From Candidatus Gastranaerophilales bacterium (GTDB lineage: Bacteria; Cyanobacteriota; Vampirovibrionia; Gastranaerophilales; Gastranaerophilaceae): DNA of 64,000 nt. Where the stretch lies: contig CAJUJH010000002.1 in NCBI GenBank assembly GCA_910586855.1, positions 416,546 through 480,545 of the forward strand. The letters are read 5' to 3'. The translations under genes were made by a program, and so were the position numbers. Positions within the stretch are counted from its first letter, which is position 1; each line of letters starts with the position of its first letter. Positions 24,798 to 33,200 of this stretch are shown one piece after another. The notes beneath the pieces were generated by a model. That model saw only the letters and a program-made list of their open reading frames with translations. It made no database searches and had not been told where the DNA came from.

Positions 24798-27047
24798 ATG
24801 AAGAAACTACATTCCTTTATTAAAGAACCGCATAATGCAATTTCTGCCAATATATTGACCGCGCTTGCTTTTTTGCTGGTTGCTTTAATTATTACTATAA
24901 TATTATCTTCAAGATATTTTTATTACCAGAATATTGTTGAAAATGGCGTAAGCAATAAACTCATTAAAGCAAAAAAGCGAATTGAAGTTGTAGATACGCA
25001 AAAAACTGAAGTTATAAAAAGGGATATTGCAAGTAAAATCCGTCCTGTTGTTATGCCTGTTGATGAGAATTATATCAGGGCGAATCTAAACTCTTTAAAA
25101 GAAAATGTTTTGAAAGTTAAATTTTCATCTAAAGATGCAATAGATAAAGAAACCGAGCTCTCTTCACTTCTTGATATTCCTGACAGCCAGAAAGAAAAAG
25201 CTATTGTAAAATATCTACTTGCAGCATCTGCCAATAATGTTGAAAATATTTTTGCAAATGCAAATACTGTCATTGATGCTTATTTAAAAGCCGGAGTTAC
25301 GGAGAGCGAGATTGAATACTATGCAAATGAAACCAGCGTTTTAAATATACTTGGAAGTGTTACGGGGGCAATACAGACAAAGGCTATATCAGGTATTATT
25401 GAGCATGTTCTGCTCCCAAGTTTAATTGTTGATGAATATGCGACCGATATAGCAAGAAAGAATGCTAAAAGTTTAGTAAAGCCTATTATTGTTACATTTA
25501 ATAAAGGTGATACAATAATTAAGCCCGGTGAACCTTTAAGCCAAGTTAAAAAAGATGCATTGAAAAAATCCGGTTACAATCCTTTGGAATTAAATAAAGC
25601 CGGGGTTTTAGGGATATTTTTATTAACTTGTATTTGCATCGGGTGTTTTTTAATTTATATTAAGAAATTTGAAAAGCAATATTTAACATATCAATATATG
25701 TCTATTATTGCCTCGTTTGCGATAATTCTTGTGTATCTTTGCATGATTATCTCAACTTCAAATGTTTCAAATTATATGATGCCTTTCACGGCTCTAACTA
25801 TTATAGTGGCAGTATTTACTACTCCTGTTACCGCTTTTGTTACAACCATGCTTTTACTTGGGCTGATTAGTGCTGTGCTTTTCCTTGATTCACAGCTTTT
25901 TATGTGTTTTACAATTGTTACGGTTTCTGCTGTTTATTGTGTTTCAAATATCTGTTATTCAAAAAGGTTTGACCTGATTAAATGCGGTTTTCAGGCAGGT
26001 GCAATACTTTTTGTCTGCACCATTGTTTCTGCAATGCTTGAAAATCAGCTTAAAATCGGTGAGGTTGGAGCTTACTTATTGATTGCACTTTTAACAAGTG
26101 TTTTAACAGGTATTATAGCACTTGGCGTTATACCTCTGATTGAAAAAATGTTTAAAATTGTAACACCATACGGTTTAATTGAGCTTGCTGACCACAATCA
26201 AACGCTTCTATCAAACCTTCAATATAAGGCGCCCGGAACATATCACCATTCTTTAATGGTTGCAAATCTATGCGAGGCTGCAGCGGAAGCAATAGGGGCT
26301 AATCCTATTTTGGCAAGAGTTGGTGCTTTTTATCATGATATAGGTAAATTAAAACGCCCCTTGTTTTTTATAGAAAATCAATCTTATTTTGGTATTGAAA
26401 ATCCTCATACAAAGCTTAATCCCAGGTTATCAAAGATGGTTATAACATCCCATGTGAAAGACGGGATTGAACTTGCAAAAGAACATGGGCTGCCGCAGGT
26501 TGTGATTAATTTTATCCAGCAGCACCATGGAGAAGCACTTGCAGGACATTTTTATGCACAGGCCGTTGCGCTTGAGGGGAAGGAAAATGTTCGTGAAGAG
26601 CAGTTCAGATACCCAGGACCAAAACCTGCCATAAAAGAGACTGCGATTTTAATGCTTGCGGATGCGGTTGAGAGCGCTGTAAGGTCGCTAAAAAATCCCG
26701 GTCAAGATGAAATAGAAAATATGATAAACAGAATCATTACAGAAAGACTTAATGATGGTCAATTATCCGACAGCCCTTTAACTTTAAAAGATATTAAAAT
26801 TATTGCTGTTACTTTTAACAGGATTTTAAGAGGTATGCAGCATGATAGAATTAAATATCAGCAATTGAATGATTTGGATGAAGTAAAAAATAAAATCAAG
26901 CTTGCGCCTAGTGCTGAAGAAAAGCTTGAAAAACGTATTCAAAAGAAACAACAGCAAAAAACTTCTGATATGACAGATACTGAAATTGAAAAAGAGGTGT
27001 CAGACAAACCCTTTGAAGAAGATATAAAAAATGATGAAGGAAATTAA
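24798..27047 (+). CDS. pgpH: 7TM-HD cyclic-di-AMP phosphodiesterase-like protein
   Basis: A 749-aa membrane protein of the PgpH/YqfF family. One TM helix (about 20-42) is followed by an extracytoplasmic 7TMR-HDED domain (to about 265), seven TM helices (about 270-460), and a cytoplasmic HD phosphohydrolase with YHHSLMVANLCEAAAEAIGA and YHDIGKLKRP (His513-Asp514). Family members hydrolyse c-di-AMP. The C-terminal 60 residues are a charged lysine/glutamate tail. It overlaps ybeY by 17 bp; pgpH-ybeY-dgkA is a conserved gene order in Firmicutes and Cyanobacteria. Confidence 0.92.
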   Translation: MKKLHSFIKEPHNAISANILTALAFLLVALIITIILSSRYFYYQNIVENGVSNKLIKAKKRIEVVDTQKTEVIKRDIASKIRPVVMPVDENYIRANLNSLKENVLKVKFSSKDAIDKETELSSLLDIPDSQKEKAIVKYLLAASANNVENIFANANTVIDAYLKAGVTESEIEYYANETSVLNILGSVTGAIQTKAISGIIEHVLLPSLIVDEYATDIARKNAKSLVKPIIVTFNKGDTIIKPGEPLSQVKKDALKKSGYNPLELNKAGVLGIFLLTCICIGCFLIYIKKFEKQYLTYQYMSIIASFAIILVYLCMIISTSNVSNYMMPFTALTIIVAVFTTPVTAFVTTMLLLGLISAVLFLDSQLFMCFTIVTVSAVYCVSNICYSKRFDLIKCGFQAGAILFVCTIVSAMLENQLKIGEVGAYLLIALLTSVLTGIIALGVIPLIEKMFKIVTPYGLIELADHNQTLLSNLQYKAPGTYHHSLMVANLCEAAAEAIGANPILARVGAFYHDIGKLKRPLFFIENQSYFGIENPHTKLNPRLSKMVITSHVKDGIELAKEHGLPQVVINFIQQHHGEALAGHFYAQAVALEGKENVREEQFRYPGPKPAIKETAILMLADAVESAVRSLKNPGQDEIENMINRIITERLNDGQLSDSPLTLKDIKIIAVTFNRILRGMQHDRIKYQQLNDLDEVKNKIKLAPSAEEKLEKRIQKKQQQKTSDMTDTEIEKEVSDKPFEEDIKNDEGN

Positions 27048-27525
27048 ATATCTTTATAATATAAATTCAGAATATGATGGTGATTTAGGATTTGAACCTG
27101 ATGATATTGAAGCAACAGTGTCAAAAATTATTAATTTATTGCTTAATATGGATGAAATTTTTGATAATTCTTGTTTAAACGGGTTTAAATTCAAAAGTAT
27201 ATCTTTTGATATTTTATTTACGGATGATTCTAAAATTCAAGAAGTTAACAGAGATTATAGAAATAAGAATGTTTCAACCGATGTTATAACTTTTGCACTA
27301 TTTGCCGACGATGATTTTAAAATGGTGATGGAAGATGATATTTATTTGGGAGAGATATTGATATCTGTTGATACTGCAAAAAAACAGGCAAAAGATGGTG
27401 TTAAAAATGAGGTCTCAACCTTGATTACCCATGGAATTTTGCACTTGCTTGGATTTGACCATCAAACAGAAGAAGATTACAATTTTATTGTAAATATTCA
27501 AGACAGGGTTTTAAATCTTCTATGA
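27031..27525 (+). CDS. ybeY: Endoribonuclease YbeY (16S rRNA maturation)
   Basis: A 164-aa single-domain metalloprotein. The family signature HGILHLLGFDHQTEED gives the three zinc-binding histidines (HxxxHxxxxxH), and NRDYRNKNVSTDVITFAL is the conserved N-terminal half-motif. YbeY acts in 16S rRNA 3' end processing and ribosome quality control. It begins inside the end of pgpH and overlaps dgkA by 4 bp (ATGA), so the three genes are translated from one message. Confidence 0.95.
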   Translation: MMKEIKYLYNINSEYDGDLGFEPDDIEATVSKIINLLLNMDEIFDNSCLNGFKFKSISFDILFTDDSKIQEVNRDYRNKNVSTDVITFALFADDDFKMVMEDDIYLGEILISVDTAKKQAKDGVKNEVSTLITHGILHLLGFDHQTEEDYNFIVNIQDRVLNLL

Positions 27526-27908
27526 AAAAATTTCAGTCAACAAGTTTTATAAAAAGTGCAAGTCATGCATTTGACGGGCTTTATCTTGCTTTTAGGTCGC
27601 AGAGAAATTTTAGAAAACATTTATATATAGCCGCAGCAGTACTTTTTATTGCAATTCTTTTGAAGGTTTCGATTATTGCTTTTTGTGTATTGCTTTTGGC
27701 AAATTCTCTTGTGCTTGCGATGGAGTTATTAAATTCTGTTTTTGAATTTGCACTGGATGCTTATTATAAAAATAAATACTCGCGTCTTGTGAAATTTGCA
27801 AAGGATATAAGTGCGGCTTCGGTACTTTTGATGGCTGTAACAAGTATGATTATCGCCTTTTTTATATTGGGTGACAGAATGTATCAATATTATTTAGGTG
27901 CAGTATAG
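27522..27908 (+). CDS. dgkA: Diacylglycerol/undecaprenol kinase
   Basis: A 128-aa trimeric-type membrane kinase with three TM helices. The conserved ELLNSVFEFALD segment (E-x-x-N-S-x-x-E-x-x-x-D), the preceding AFRSQRNFRKHLYIA amphipathic segment and AKDISAASVLL are the active-site elements of prokaryotic DgkA. The Gram-positive-like sequences phosphorylate undecaprenol for lipid II recycling, which fits the PgpH-YbeY-DgkA grouping. It overlaps ybeY by 4 bp. Confidence 0.94.
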   Translation: MKKFQSTSFIKSASHAFDGLYLAFRSQRNFRKHLYIAAAVLFIAILLKVSIIAFCVLLLANSLVLAMELLNSVFEFALDAYYKNKYSRLVKFAKDISAASVLLMAVTSMIIAFFILGDRMYQYYLGAV

Positions 27909-27947
27909 AACATTAAAGCAAAAAACTTATTTATGGTTTTTACCCTC

Positions 27948-27976
27948 TTGTAATTAAGCTTTGTTTTTTGTATTAT
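27948..27976 (+). promoter_or_regulatory. Promoter of rpsT
   Basis: TTGTAA, a 17-bp spacer and TATTAT at 27971-27976. The implied transcript begins near 27983, just before the leader hairpin of rpsT. Confidence 0.55.
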
Positions 27977-27989
27977 TATGGTACTCACT

Positions 27990-28024
27990 TTAAACCTCGC
28001 AGATATATGTCAGTTTAGGTTTAA
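27990..28024 (+). promoter_or_regulatory. 5' leader hairpin of rpsT
   Basis: TTAAACCT (27990-27997) pairs perfectly with AGGTTTAA (28017-28024) around a 19-base loop, in the roughly 65-base leader between the promoter and the S20 start codon. S20 synthesis is autoregulated in E. coli, so a feedback role is possible; this is inference. Confidence 0.45.
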
Positions 28025-28046
28025 CTTTAGAAAAGGAAAAGAAAAA

Positions 28047-28316
28047 ATGGCAAATATTAAATCTGCAAAAAAAAGAGTACTTGTTGCTCAAAGAAATAAT
28101 GAAAGAAATACTGCATTTAAAACATCTATCAAAACTGCTGTTAAAAAAGCATTGGCTGCTGTTAACGGTTCAGAAGATGAATTAAAGGCTGCTCTTTCCA
28201 ATGTTTACAAACTTTGCGACAAGGCTGTATCTAAAGGTATTTTGCACAAAAACACTGCTGCAAGAAAAAAATCAAGATTAACAATTGCGATTAATAAACT
28301 TGTTGCTTCAAAATAG
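28047..28316 (+). CDS. rpsT: Ribosomal protein S20
   Basis: An 89-aa basic helical protein starting MANIKSAKKRVLVAQRNNER, the family N-terminus, and containing GILHKNTAARKKSRL, the S20 signature that contacts 16S rRNA. The open frame extends 23 codons upstream, but those codons overlap the leader hairpin. The start at 28047 has AAAAGGAAAAG before it. It is monocistronic with its own promoter and terminator. Confidence 0.96.
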   Translation: MANIKSAKKRVLVAQRNNERNTAFKTSIKTAVKKALAAVNGSEDELKAALSNVYKLCDKAVSKGILHKNTAARKKSRLTIAINKLVASK

Positions 28317-28368
28317 TGTTTATGGCATTTTTGCCAGAGATAGAAACGAAATACTTTTAATAAATTAT

Positions 28369-28398
28369 AAAAACGGTGCGTCATTAACACCGTTTTTT
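28369..28398 (+). terminator. Terminator after rpsT
   Basis: AAAACGGTG and CACCGTTTT pair around a 9-base loop, followed by TT and A-T-rich sequence. It is 53 bp after the stop codon. Confidence 0.88.
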
Positions 28399-28494
28399 AG
28401 TGTGTGAAAATAATAAAGTGTTAAAATATTATTATAAAAGTGTTGTAATTTATTACGCCCTACTTGCTATATACTTAAATATTTATAAAAAGGT

Positions 28495-28830
28495 CTAGTA
28501 TTTAGAGTATAATTCTATTTTTCTAACAGTTTTGGTTTGATTTTCTCTATTTATATATTTATAAACCCCATTTGCATATAAATAATAATTTTTAGAAACG
28601 GTAAATCTTTGGTTATCAACAAAGTCATTATTAAAGTTAAAATATACAAATTGCCCAGAACGACAATCACTGTCATCCAAAGCCCATTTTGGACAAATGT
28701 AACCCAAAGCTCCATTATCTAAAGCTTGCATAATTAGACCTCTTCTATTTGAAATATAGCCGTTACTAGTTTGTGCAAAACAAATATTTGATAACAATAT
28801 ACAAAATATTGTTAAAATAAATTTTTTCAT
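28495..28830 (-). CDS. Small exported protein of unknown function
   Basis: A 111-aa protein starting MKKFILTIFCILLSNICFAQ with a clear Sec signal peptide and likely cleavage after CFA. The mature part of about 92 residues is Tyr/Asn-rich with two cysteines (YICPKW, SDCRSGQ) that could form a disulfide. I recognise no family. The ATG at 28830 follows TTGAGGTATTGT; a TTG four codons earlier would overlap that ribosome binding site. The gene stands alone upstream of no other minus-strand gene. Confidence 0.75.
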   Translation of the reverse strand: MKKFILTIFCILLSNICFAQTSNGYISNRRGLIMQALDNGALGYICPKWALDDSDCRSGQFVYFNFNNDFVDNQRFTVSKNYYLYANGVYKYINRENQTKTVRKIELYSKY

Positions 28831-28884
28831 ACAATACCTCAACTTATAAGAAAATTATAGTATAAACAATGAATTTAATAAAAC

Positions 28885-29862
28885 TTATTTCACAGGTAAG
28901 GTGATAGTGAATACTGAACCTTTGTTTTTCTCGCTTTTTACTTCAATGGTGCCGCCTAAGGCTTTAATTATTTTATTTGAAAGATAAAGCCCCAAACCTG
29001 TTGAAGCTTGTTTTAGGTTTGATTTCCCGCTGTAAAATTTATTAAAAATTTTATCAATATCTTCTTTTTCTATGCCTATGCCGTAATCTTTTATACTGAT
29101 TGAAAACCCTTTATCTGTATGTTTTAGGAATATATCAATTTTATCAGAGTTTGCACTGTAACTAAGGGCATTTAGAATTAAGTTGTTTATAACTCTTTTG
29201 GTTAAAAATATATCAATATCTGCAGTGAAATTATTCGCAAGTTCCGTTGTAAAGTCTATTTTTTTATTATGTAGTTTAAAAATGCTTGATAATTGCTCAA
29301 TTGTTTCTTTTATAAAATTATTTACTTGTATGCCACTTTCTTTTTTAGGCAAAACACCCTTGTGTTCTGCTTTATACGTTTCAAGAAGAGCTTCAATTAA
29401 ATATTTCAAATCCATATTTGATATTTTTAATTTTACAATTGCTTCTTTTTGAATATCTGTAAGCGTGCCGAATTTTTCAGCCAAAAGCAGGTCAAATGTA
29501 TTATCCTGTGCAATAATCGGAACCTTTAGGTCGTGGGTCAGGCTTGCTATAAAATCTTCTTTTAAATTAGTTTCTTCTTTTTCTTTTTCGACGTATTCAT
29601 TTATCATAACATCTCTATCCAAGATGCTTTCAAGAAGATTATTTAAATTTTTTGATAATTCTTCCGTTGTTTTATCCTTGTTTAAATCTATTCTTGAATA
29701 AAGATTACCGTATCTTGCAGAGCTTACCAAATTGGTGATTTTTTTAATATATATTTTTAGATTTTCATGTTTAATTGACAGTTTAAAATATTTTAGAATT
29801 ATTACACAGCAAAAAAAACTTATAGCTCCAACCAATACTGCACTAATGAGCAAAAATTTCAT
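28885..29862 (-). CDS. Membrane-anchored sensor histidine kinase
   Basis: A 325-aa kinase with one N-terminal TM helix (about 4-26) and a short linker. The H-box is in ASLTHDLKVPIIAQDNTFDL, N-box LILNALSYSAN, G1 DYGIGIEKEDI, F-box IFNKFYSG and G2 TGLGLYLSNKI, all intact. It has no extracytoplasmic sensor domain. It overlaps the upstream TPR gene by 4 bp, suggesting that the TPR protein is its signalling partner. No response regulator is adjacent. Confidence 0.92.
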   Translation of the reverse strand: MKFLLISAVLVGAISFFCCVIILKYFKLSIKHENLKIYIKKITNLVSSARYGNLYSRIDLNKDKTTEELSKNLNNLLESILDRDVMINEYVEKEKEETNLKEDFIASLTHDLKVPIIAQDNTFDLLLAEKFGTLTDIQKEAIVKLKISNMDLKYLIEALLETYKAEHKGVLPKKESGIQVNNFIKETIEQLSSIFKLHNKKIDFTTELANNFTADIDIFLTKRVINNLILNALSYSANSDKIDIFLKHTDKGFSISIKDYGIGIEKEDIDKIFNKFYSGKSNLKQASTGLGLYLSNKIIKALGGTIEVKSEKNKGSVFTITLPVK

Positions 29863-30248
29863 AGCCCGTGCTCTTCCTGAATAAATTCAAGGGATTCAAT
29901 ACATTTTGCGCATGCTTCTTTGTCACCTTTTGTTTTAAATAATTTATAAGCATACTCTATATAATTTTTTGCATCTTTAATTTTATTTAAATAATAAATA
30001 ACAATTCCAAGATTATAGTAGGCTTTTGCGAAACTGTGGTCTAATTCAATACATTTTTCATAATTATTCATTGAAGATTCAAAATCATTTAAAGCATAAT
30101 AGCATAATCCTTGATAATAATATCCTCTTGCGCAATTTGGGGCATATTTTACCAATTTTTCTGCATTATCTAAAGCAGCTTCAAATTCTTGTGTAACAAG
30201 CTTGCTTTGAATTATTTTGCAATATTCTTCCTCAATGTTGTATTCCAT
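29859..30248 (-). CDS. Small TPR-repeat protein
   Basis: A 129-aa protein of about three tetratricopeptide repeats, with the pattern A-x-x-Y-Y-N-L-G-x-x-x-Y in residues 55-100 (GYYYQGLCYYALND, AKAYYNLGIVIYYLN). It is probably cytoplasmic. It precedes the histidine kinase on the same transcript with a 4-bp ATGA overlap, so it is likely a docking or sensing partner. AAAGG lies before the ATG. Confidence 0.85.
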   Translation of the reverse strand: MEYNIEEEYCKIIQSKLVTQEFEAALDNAEKLVKYAPNCARGYYYQGLCYYALNDFESSMNNYEKCIELDHSFAKAYYNLGIVIYYLNKIKDAKNYIEYAYKLFKTKGDKEACAKCIESLEFIQEEHGL

Positions 30249-30398
30249 TTTTTTAACCTTTATGTATTTAATTTTATCATAATAATTTGATTAAAATTAA
30301 AATATTAATTTTTTGTTTATTTTTTTAAATCTTATTAATTATGGTGATAAATTTAAAGTATTAAATAAAAAGTCTATTTATAAAGGAGATAAAATACT

Positions 30399-32249
30399 AT
30401 GGCAAAAACAATAGGAATTGACCTCGGTACTACAAACTCTGTAGTTGCCGTTATGGAAGGCGGTAAACCCACGGTTATTGCTAACGCTGAAGGTTCAAGA
30501 ACAACGCCTTCAATTGTTGGTTTTTCAAAAAATGGTGAAAGATTGGTAGGTCAGCTTGCAAAAAGACAAGCAATTTTAAACCCGGACAGGACAATAATTT
30601 CAATCAAACGTCATATGGGTGAAGATTTTAAGAAAAATATTGATGGTAAAGATTATACACCGCAAGAAATTTCAGCCATGATTTTAAGAAAACTGGCTGA
30701 TGACGCTTCAAATTATCTTGGTGAAAAAGTTACAAGTGCTGTTATTACGGTTCCTGCTTATTTTAATGATGCTCAAAGACAAGCTACAAAAGACGCCGGT
30801 AAAATTGCAGGACTTGATGTATTGCGTATTGTAAATGAGCCAACTGCTGCTGCTCTTGCTTACGGGCTTGAAAAAGAAAAGACTGAAAAGGTTTTAGTAT
30901 TTGACCTTGGCGGCGGTACATTTGATGTTTCAATTCTTGAAATAGGCGATGGTGTTCATGAAGTATTATCAACATCAGGTGATACTCATCTTGGCGGTGA
31001 TGATTTTGACCAAAAAGTTATGGATTGGCTTGCAGAAGAATTTAAGAAAACAGAAGGTATTGACCTAAAATCAGATAAACAGGCAATGCAAAGATTGAAA
31101 GAAGCTGCTGAAAAAGCAAAATGCGAATTATCAAGCGTTGTTGAAACAAATATTAATCTTCCATTTATTACAGCTGATGCCAACGGACCAAAACACTTAG
31201 ATATGACATTAAGCCGTGCTAAATTTGAAGAATTATCTCATGATTTACTTGAAAGATGTAAAAAACCTGTTGAACAAGCTATTAAAGATGCCGGCATTTC
31301 TAAAAATGAAATTGATGAAGTGGTTCTTGTAGGCGGTTCAACACGTATTCCTGCTGTTCAAGCTCTAGTTAAAGAATATACAGGAAAAGAGCCAAATCAA
31401 TCAGTTAACCCTGATGAAGTTGTTGCAGTGGGTGCTGCAGTTCAAGCTGGTGTACTTGCAGGTGAAGTTAAAGATATCGTTCTTTTGGATGTAACTCCTT
31501 TAACACTTGGTATTGAAACACTTGGCGGTGTTATGACACCTTTAGTGCAAAGAAATACAACAATTCCTGTTTCAAAATCACAAGTATTTTCAACTGCAGA
31601 TGATAATCAAACAGCTGTTGATATTCATGTTCTTCAAGGTGAAAGACCAATGGCAAGAGATAATAAGTCTCTTGGTATGTTTAGACTTGATGGTATTCCG
31701 CCTGCAATGAAAGGCATGCCTCAAATTGAAGTAACATTTGACATTGACGCTAACGGTATTGTAAATGTTACTGCTAAAGATAAAGCAACAAATAAAGAAC
31801 AAAAAATCACAATTACAAATTCTTCAAATCTATCAGAATCTGATATTGATAAAATGGTAAAAGAAGCTGAAGCAAATGCTACAGAAGATAAGAAGAAAAA
31901 AGAAGAAGCTGAAACAAAAAATAATGCAGAAAGCATGATTTCAGCTGCTGATAGAATTGTGAAAGATTTTGAAGGCAAAATCTCTGATTCTGATAAAACA
32001 AAACTTGAAGAACAAAAAACTGCTTTAAGAAAGGCACTTGATGAAAATAAAGCTCACGAAGAAATTAAAAAACTATCAGAAGACTTGCAGCAGACAATGT
32101 ATGCTATAAGCCAAGCAGCTTATGCTCAGGTTCAAAAAGAAGGACAAGATGCACAAAATGCGGATGGAGCGCAAGAAGGTTCTTCAAACGAACAAAATTC
32201 TTCAAATAACAATGACGATGTTATTGATGCTGAATATACAAAAGAATAG
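30399..32249 (+). CDS. dnaK: Chaperone DnaK (Hsp70)
   Basis: A 616-aa Hsp70. The ATPase domain starts IGIDLGTTNSVVAVMEGGKP and includes VPAYFNDAQRQATKDAG, the phosphate-2 loop FDLGGGTFDVSIL and VGGSTRIPAVQ. The linker VLLDVTPLTLGIETLGG leads to the substrate-binding domain. The tail is Asn/Ser/Gln-rich and ends DDVIDAEYTKE, matching the bacterial DnaK co-chaperone tail. A TAAAGGAGATAAAAT ribosome binding site is present. No CIRCE operator is visible upstream, and grpE and dnaJ are not adjacent. Confidence 0.98.
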   Translation: MAKTIGIDLGTTNSVVAVMEGGKPTVIANAEGSRTTPSIVGFSKNGERLVGQLAKRQAILNPDRTIISIKRHMGEDFKKNIDGKDYTPQEISAMILRKLADDASNYLGEKVTSAVITVPAYFNDAQRQATKDAGKIAGLDVLRIVNEPTAAALAYGLEKEKTEKVLVFDLGGGTFDVSILEIGDGVHEVLSTSGDTHLGGDDFDQKVMDWLAEEFKKTEGIDLKSDKQAMQRLKEAAEKAKCELSSVVETNINLPFITADANGPKHLDMTLSRAKFEELSHDLLERCKKPVEQAIKDAGISKNEIDEVVLVGGSTRIPAVQALVKEYTGKEPNQSVNPDEVVAVGAAVQAGVLAGEVKDIVLLDVTPLTLGIETLGGVMTPLVQRNTTIPVSKSQVFSTADDNQTAVDIHVLQGERPMARDNKSLGMFRLDGIPPAMKGMPQIEVTFDIDANGIVNVTAKDKATNKEQKITITNSSNLSESDIDKMVKEAEANATEDKKKKEEAETKNNAESMISAADRIVKDFEGKISDSDKTKLEEQKTALRKALDENKAHEEIKKLSEDLQQTMYAISQAAYAQVQKEGQDAQNADGAQEGSSNEQNSSNNNDDVIDAEYTKE

Positions 32250-32273
32250 AATGTTATTTAATTTGTTTTAATT

Positions 32274-32306
32274 AAAATCCTCCAAAGTAATTTTGGAGGA
32301 TTTTTT
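32274..32306 (+). terminator. Terminator after dnaK
   Basis: AAAATCCTCCAAA and TTTGGAGGATTTT form a 13-bp perfect stem around a 5-base loop, followed by TT. It is 25 bp after the stop. Confidence 0.93.
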
Positions 32307-32416
32307 AGAGTATTTTTACTCTATATTTAAAAGGCTGGATATGGTACAATATAGGTGCTGTTATATTTTGAAATTGATTTTCCTCTTTTTGCGTAAGAAA
32401 AGAAAGGAAAATTTTT

Positions 32417-33064
32417 ATGTCTAAAAAATCTAAAACAAAAACTTACAATCCATCTTCCTCTATTACTGTAAACGGGCAGCTAAAAAGCAGTGCGCAAAGT
32501 ACTAAAAATGGTGCAAATGCTACATATAATATGGACCCTTATGAGCAGGCTGCATATAATTTTGCACAGAAATCATTTTATGAAAATATTCCAAATATTA
32601 ATGTTTTTTCTGATGATACTGTAAAAAACCTCAATAATCAGGTAAAAGCATATTTAAATCAAGGGGTGAACACTATTCAAAATACTTATACCCCCATGAT
32701 TCGAGATATGCAAAATGATATTGCGCGCAGATTCGGAAATGTCAATAATTCAATTTTTATGGATAATTTAAATGATATTGAATCCAAGAGGGCTGCTGCA
32801 ATGAGCGACTTAGCGCAAAATGTTGAAGCTAAAAGAAGTGAACTTGTAAATAATGAATTAGCTAACAGATATGATTATTTATCGTTTTTAAATAACTATC
32901 AAAATCAGGTTTATAACAATATGTTATCAACCTTGGGTGTCAATAATAATTTATTAAATACTAATAATTCACATTTAAATAACGTAGCCAATAATTCTAA
33001 AGGCAGCAATTCATTTTACGATAATGCTCAGCTTGCTATGCAGGTTGCAAAATTTTTTATTTAA
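32417..33064 (+). CDS. Phage-virion-like helical protein
   Basis: A 215-aa protein of unknown family. After a Ser/Thr/Asn-rich N-terminus there are YEQAAYNFAQKSFYENIP and a long alpha-helical region with RRFGNVNNSIFMDNLNDIES and AELANRYDYL-like patterns. The layout of a polar N-terminus, then a short Gly-Asn-Asn-Ser segment and long helices rich in Asn/Gln/Ala, resembles small structural proteins next to head-tail genes of podoviruses. No other phage gene is nearby, so it may be a domesticated or stranded gene. It is flanked by two terminators and transcribed alone. Confidence 0.6.
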   Translation: MSKKSKTKTYNPSSSITVNGQLKSSAQSTKNGANATYNMDPYEQAAYNFAQKSFYENIPNINVFSDDTVKNLNNQVKAYLNQGVNTIQNTYTPMIRDMQNDIARRFGNVNNSIFMDNLNDIESKRAAAMSDLAQNVEAKRSELVNNELANRYDYLSFLNNYQNQVYNNMLSTLGVNNNLLNTNNSHLNNVANNSKGSNSFYDNAQLAMQVAKFFI

Positions 33065-33094
33065 AAACCTTAGTTTTTTAAGAATTATTTGCAG

Positions 33095-33124
33095 GGCAGG
33101 ATTTTTGTAAAATTCTGCCTTTTA
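33095..33124 (+). terminator. Terminator after the phage-like gene
   Basis: GGCAGGATTTT and AAAATTCTGCC form a stem with one G-T pair around TGT, followed by TTTT. Confidence 0.85.
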
Positions 33125-33200
33125 TTTATTGATTTTATATGTTTAAAATTTTATAGTATAATAAACTAGAAATATCATGCTAAAAACGAGGAGAGAAAAA

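Noticed and set aside
30249..30398. Search for a CIRCE operator upstream of dnaK.
   Set aside because: No TTAGCACTC/GAGTGCTAA inverted repeat is present.
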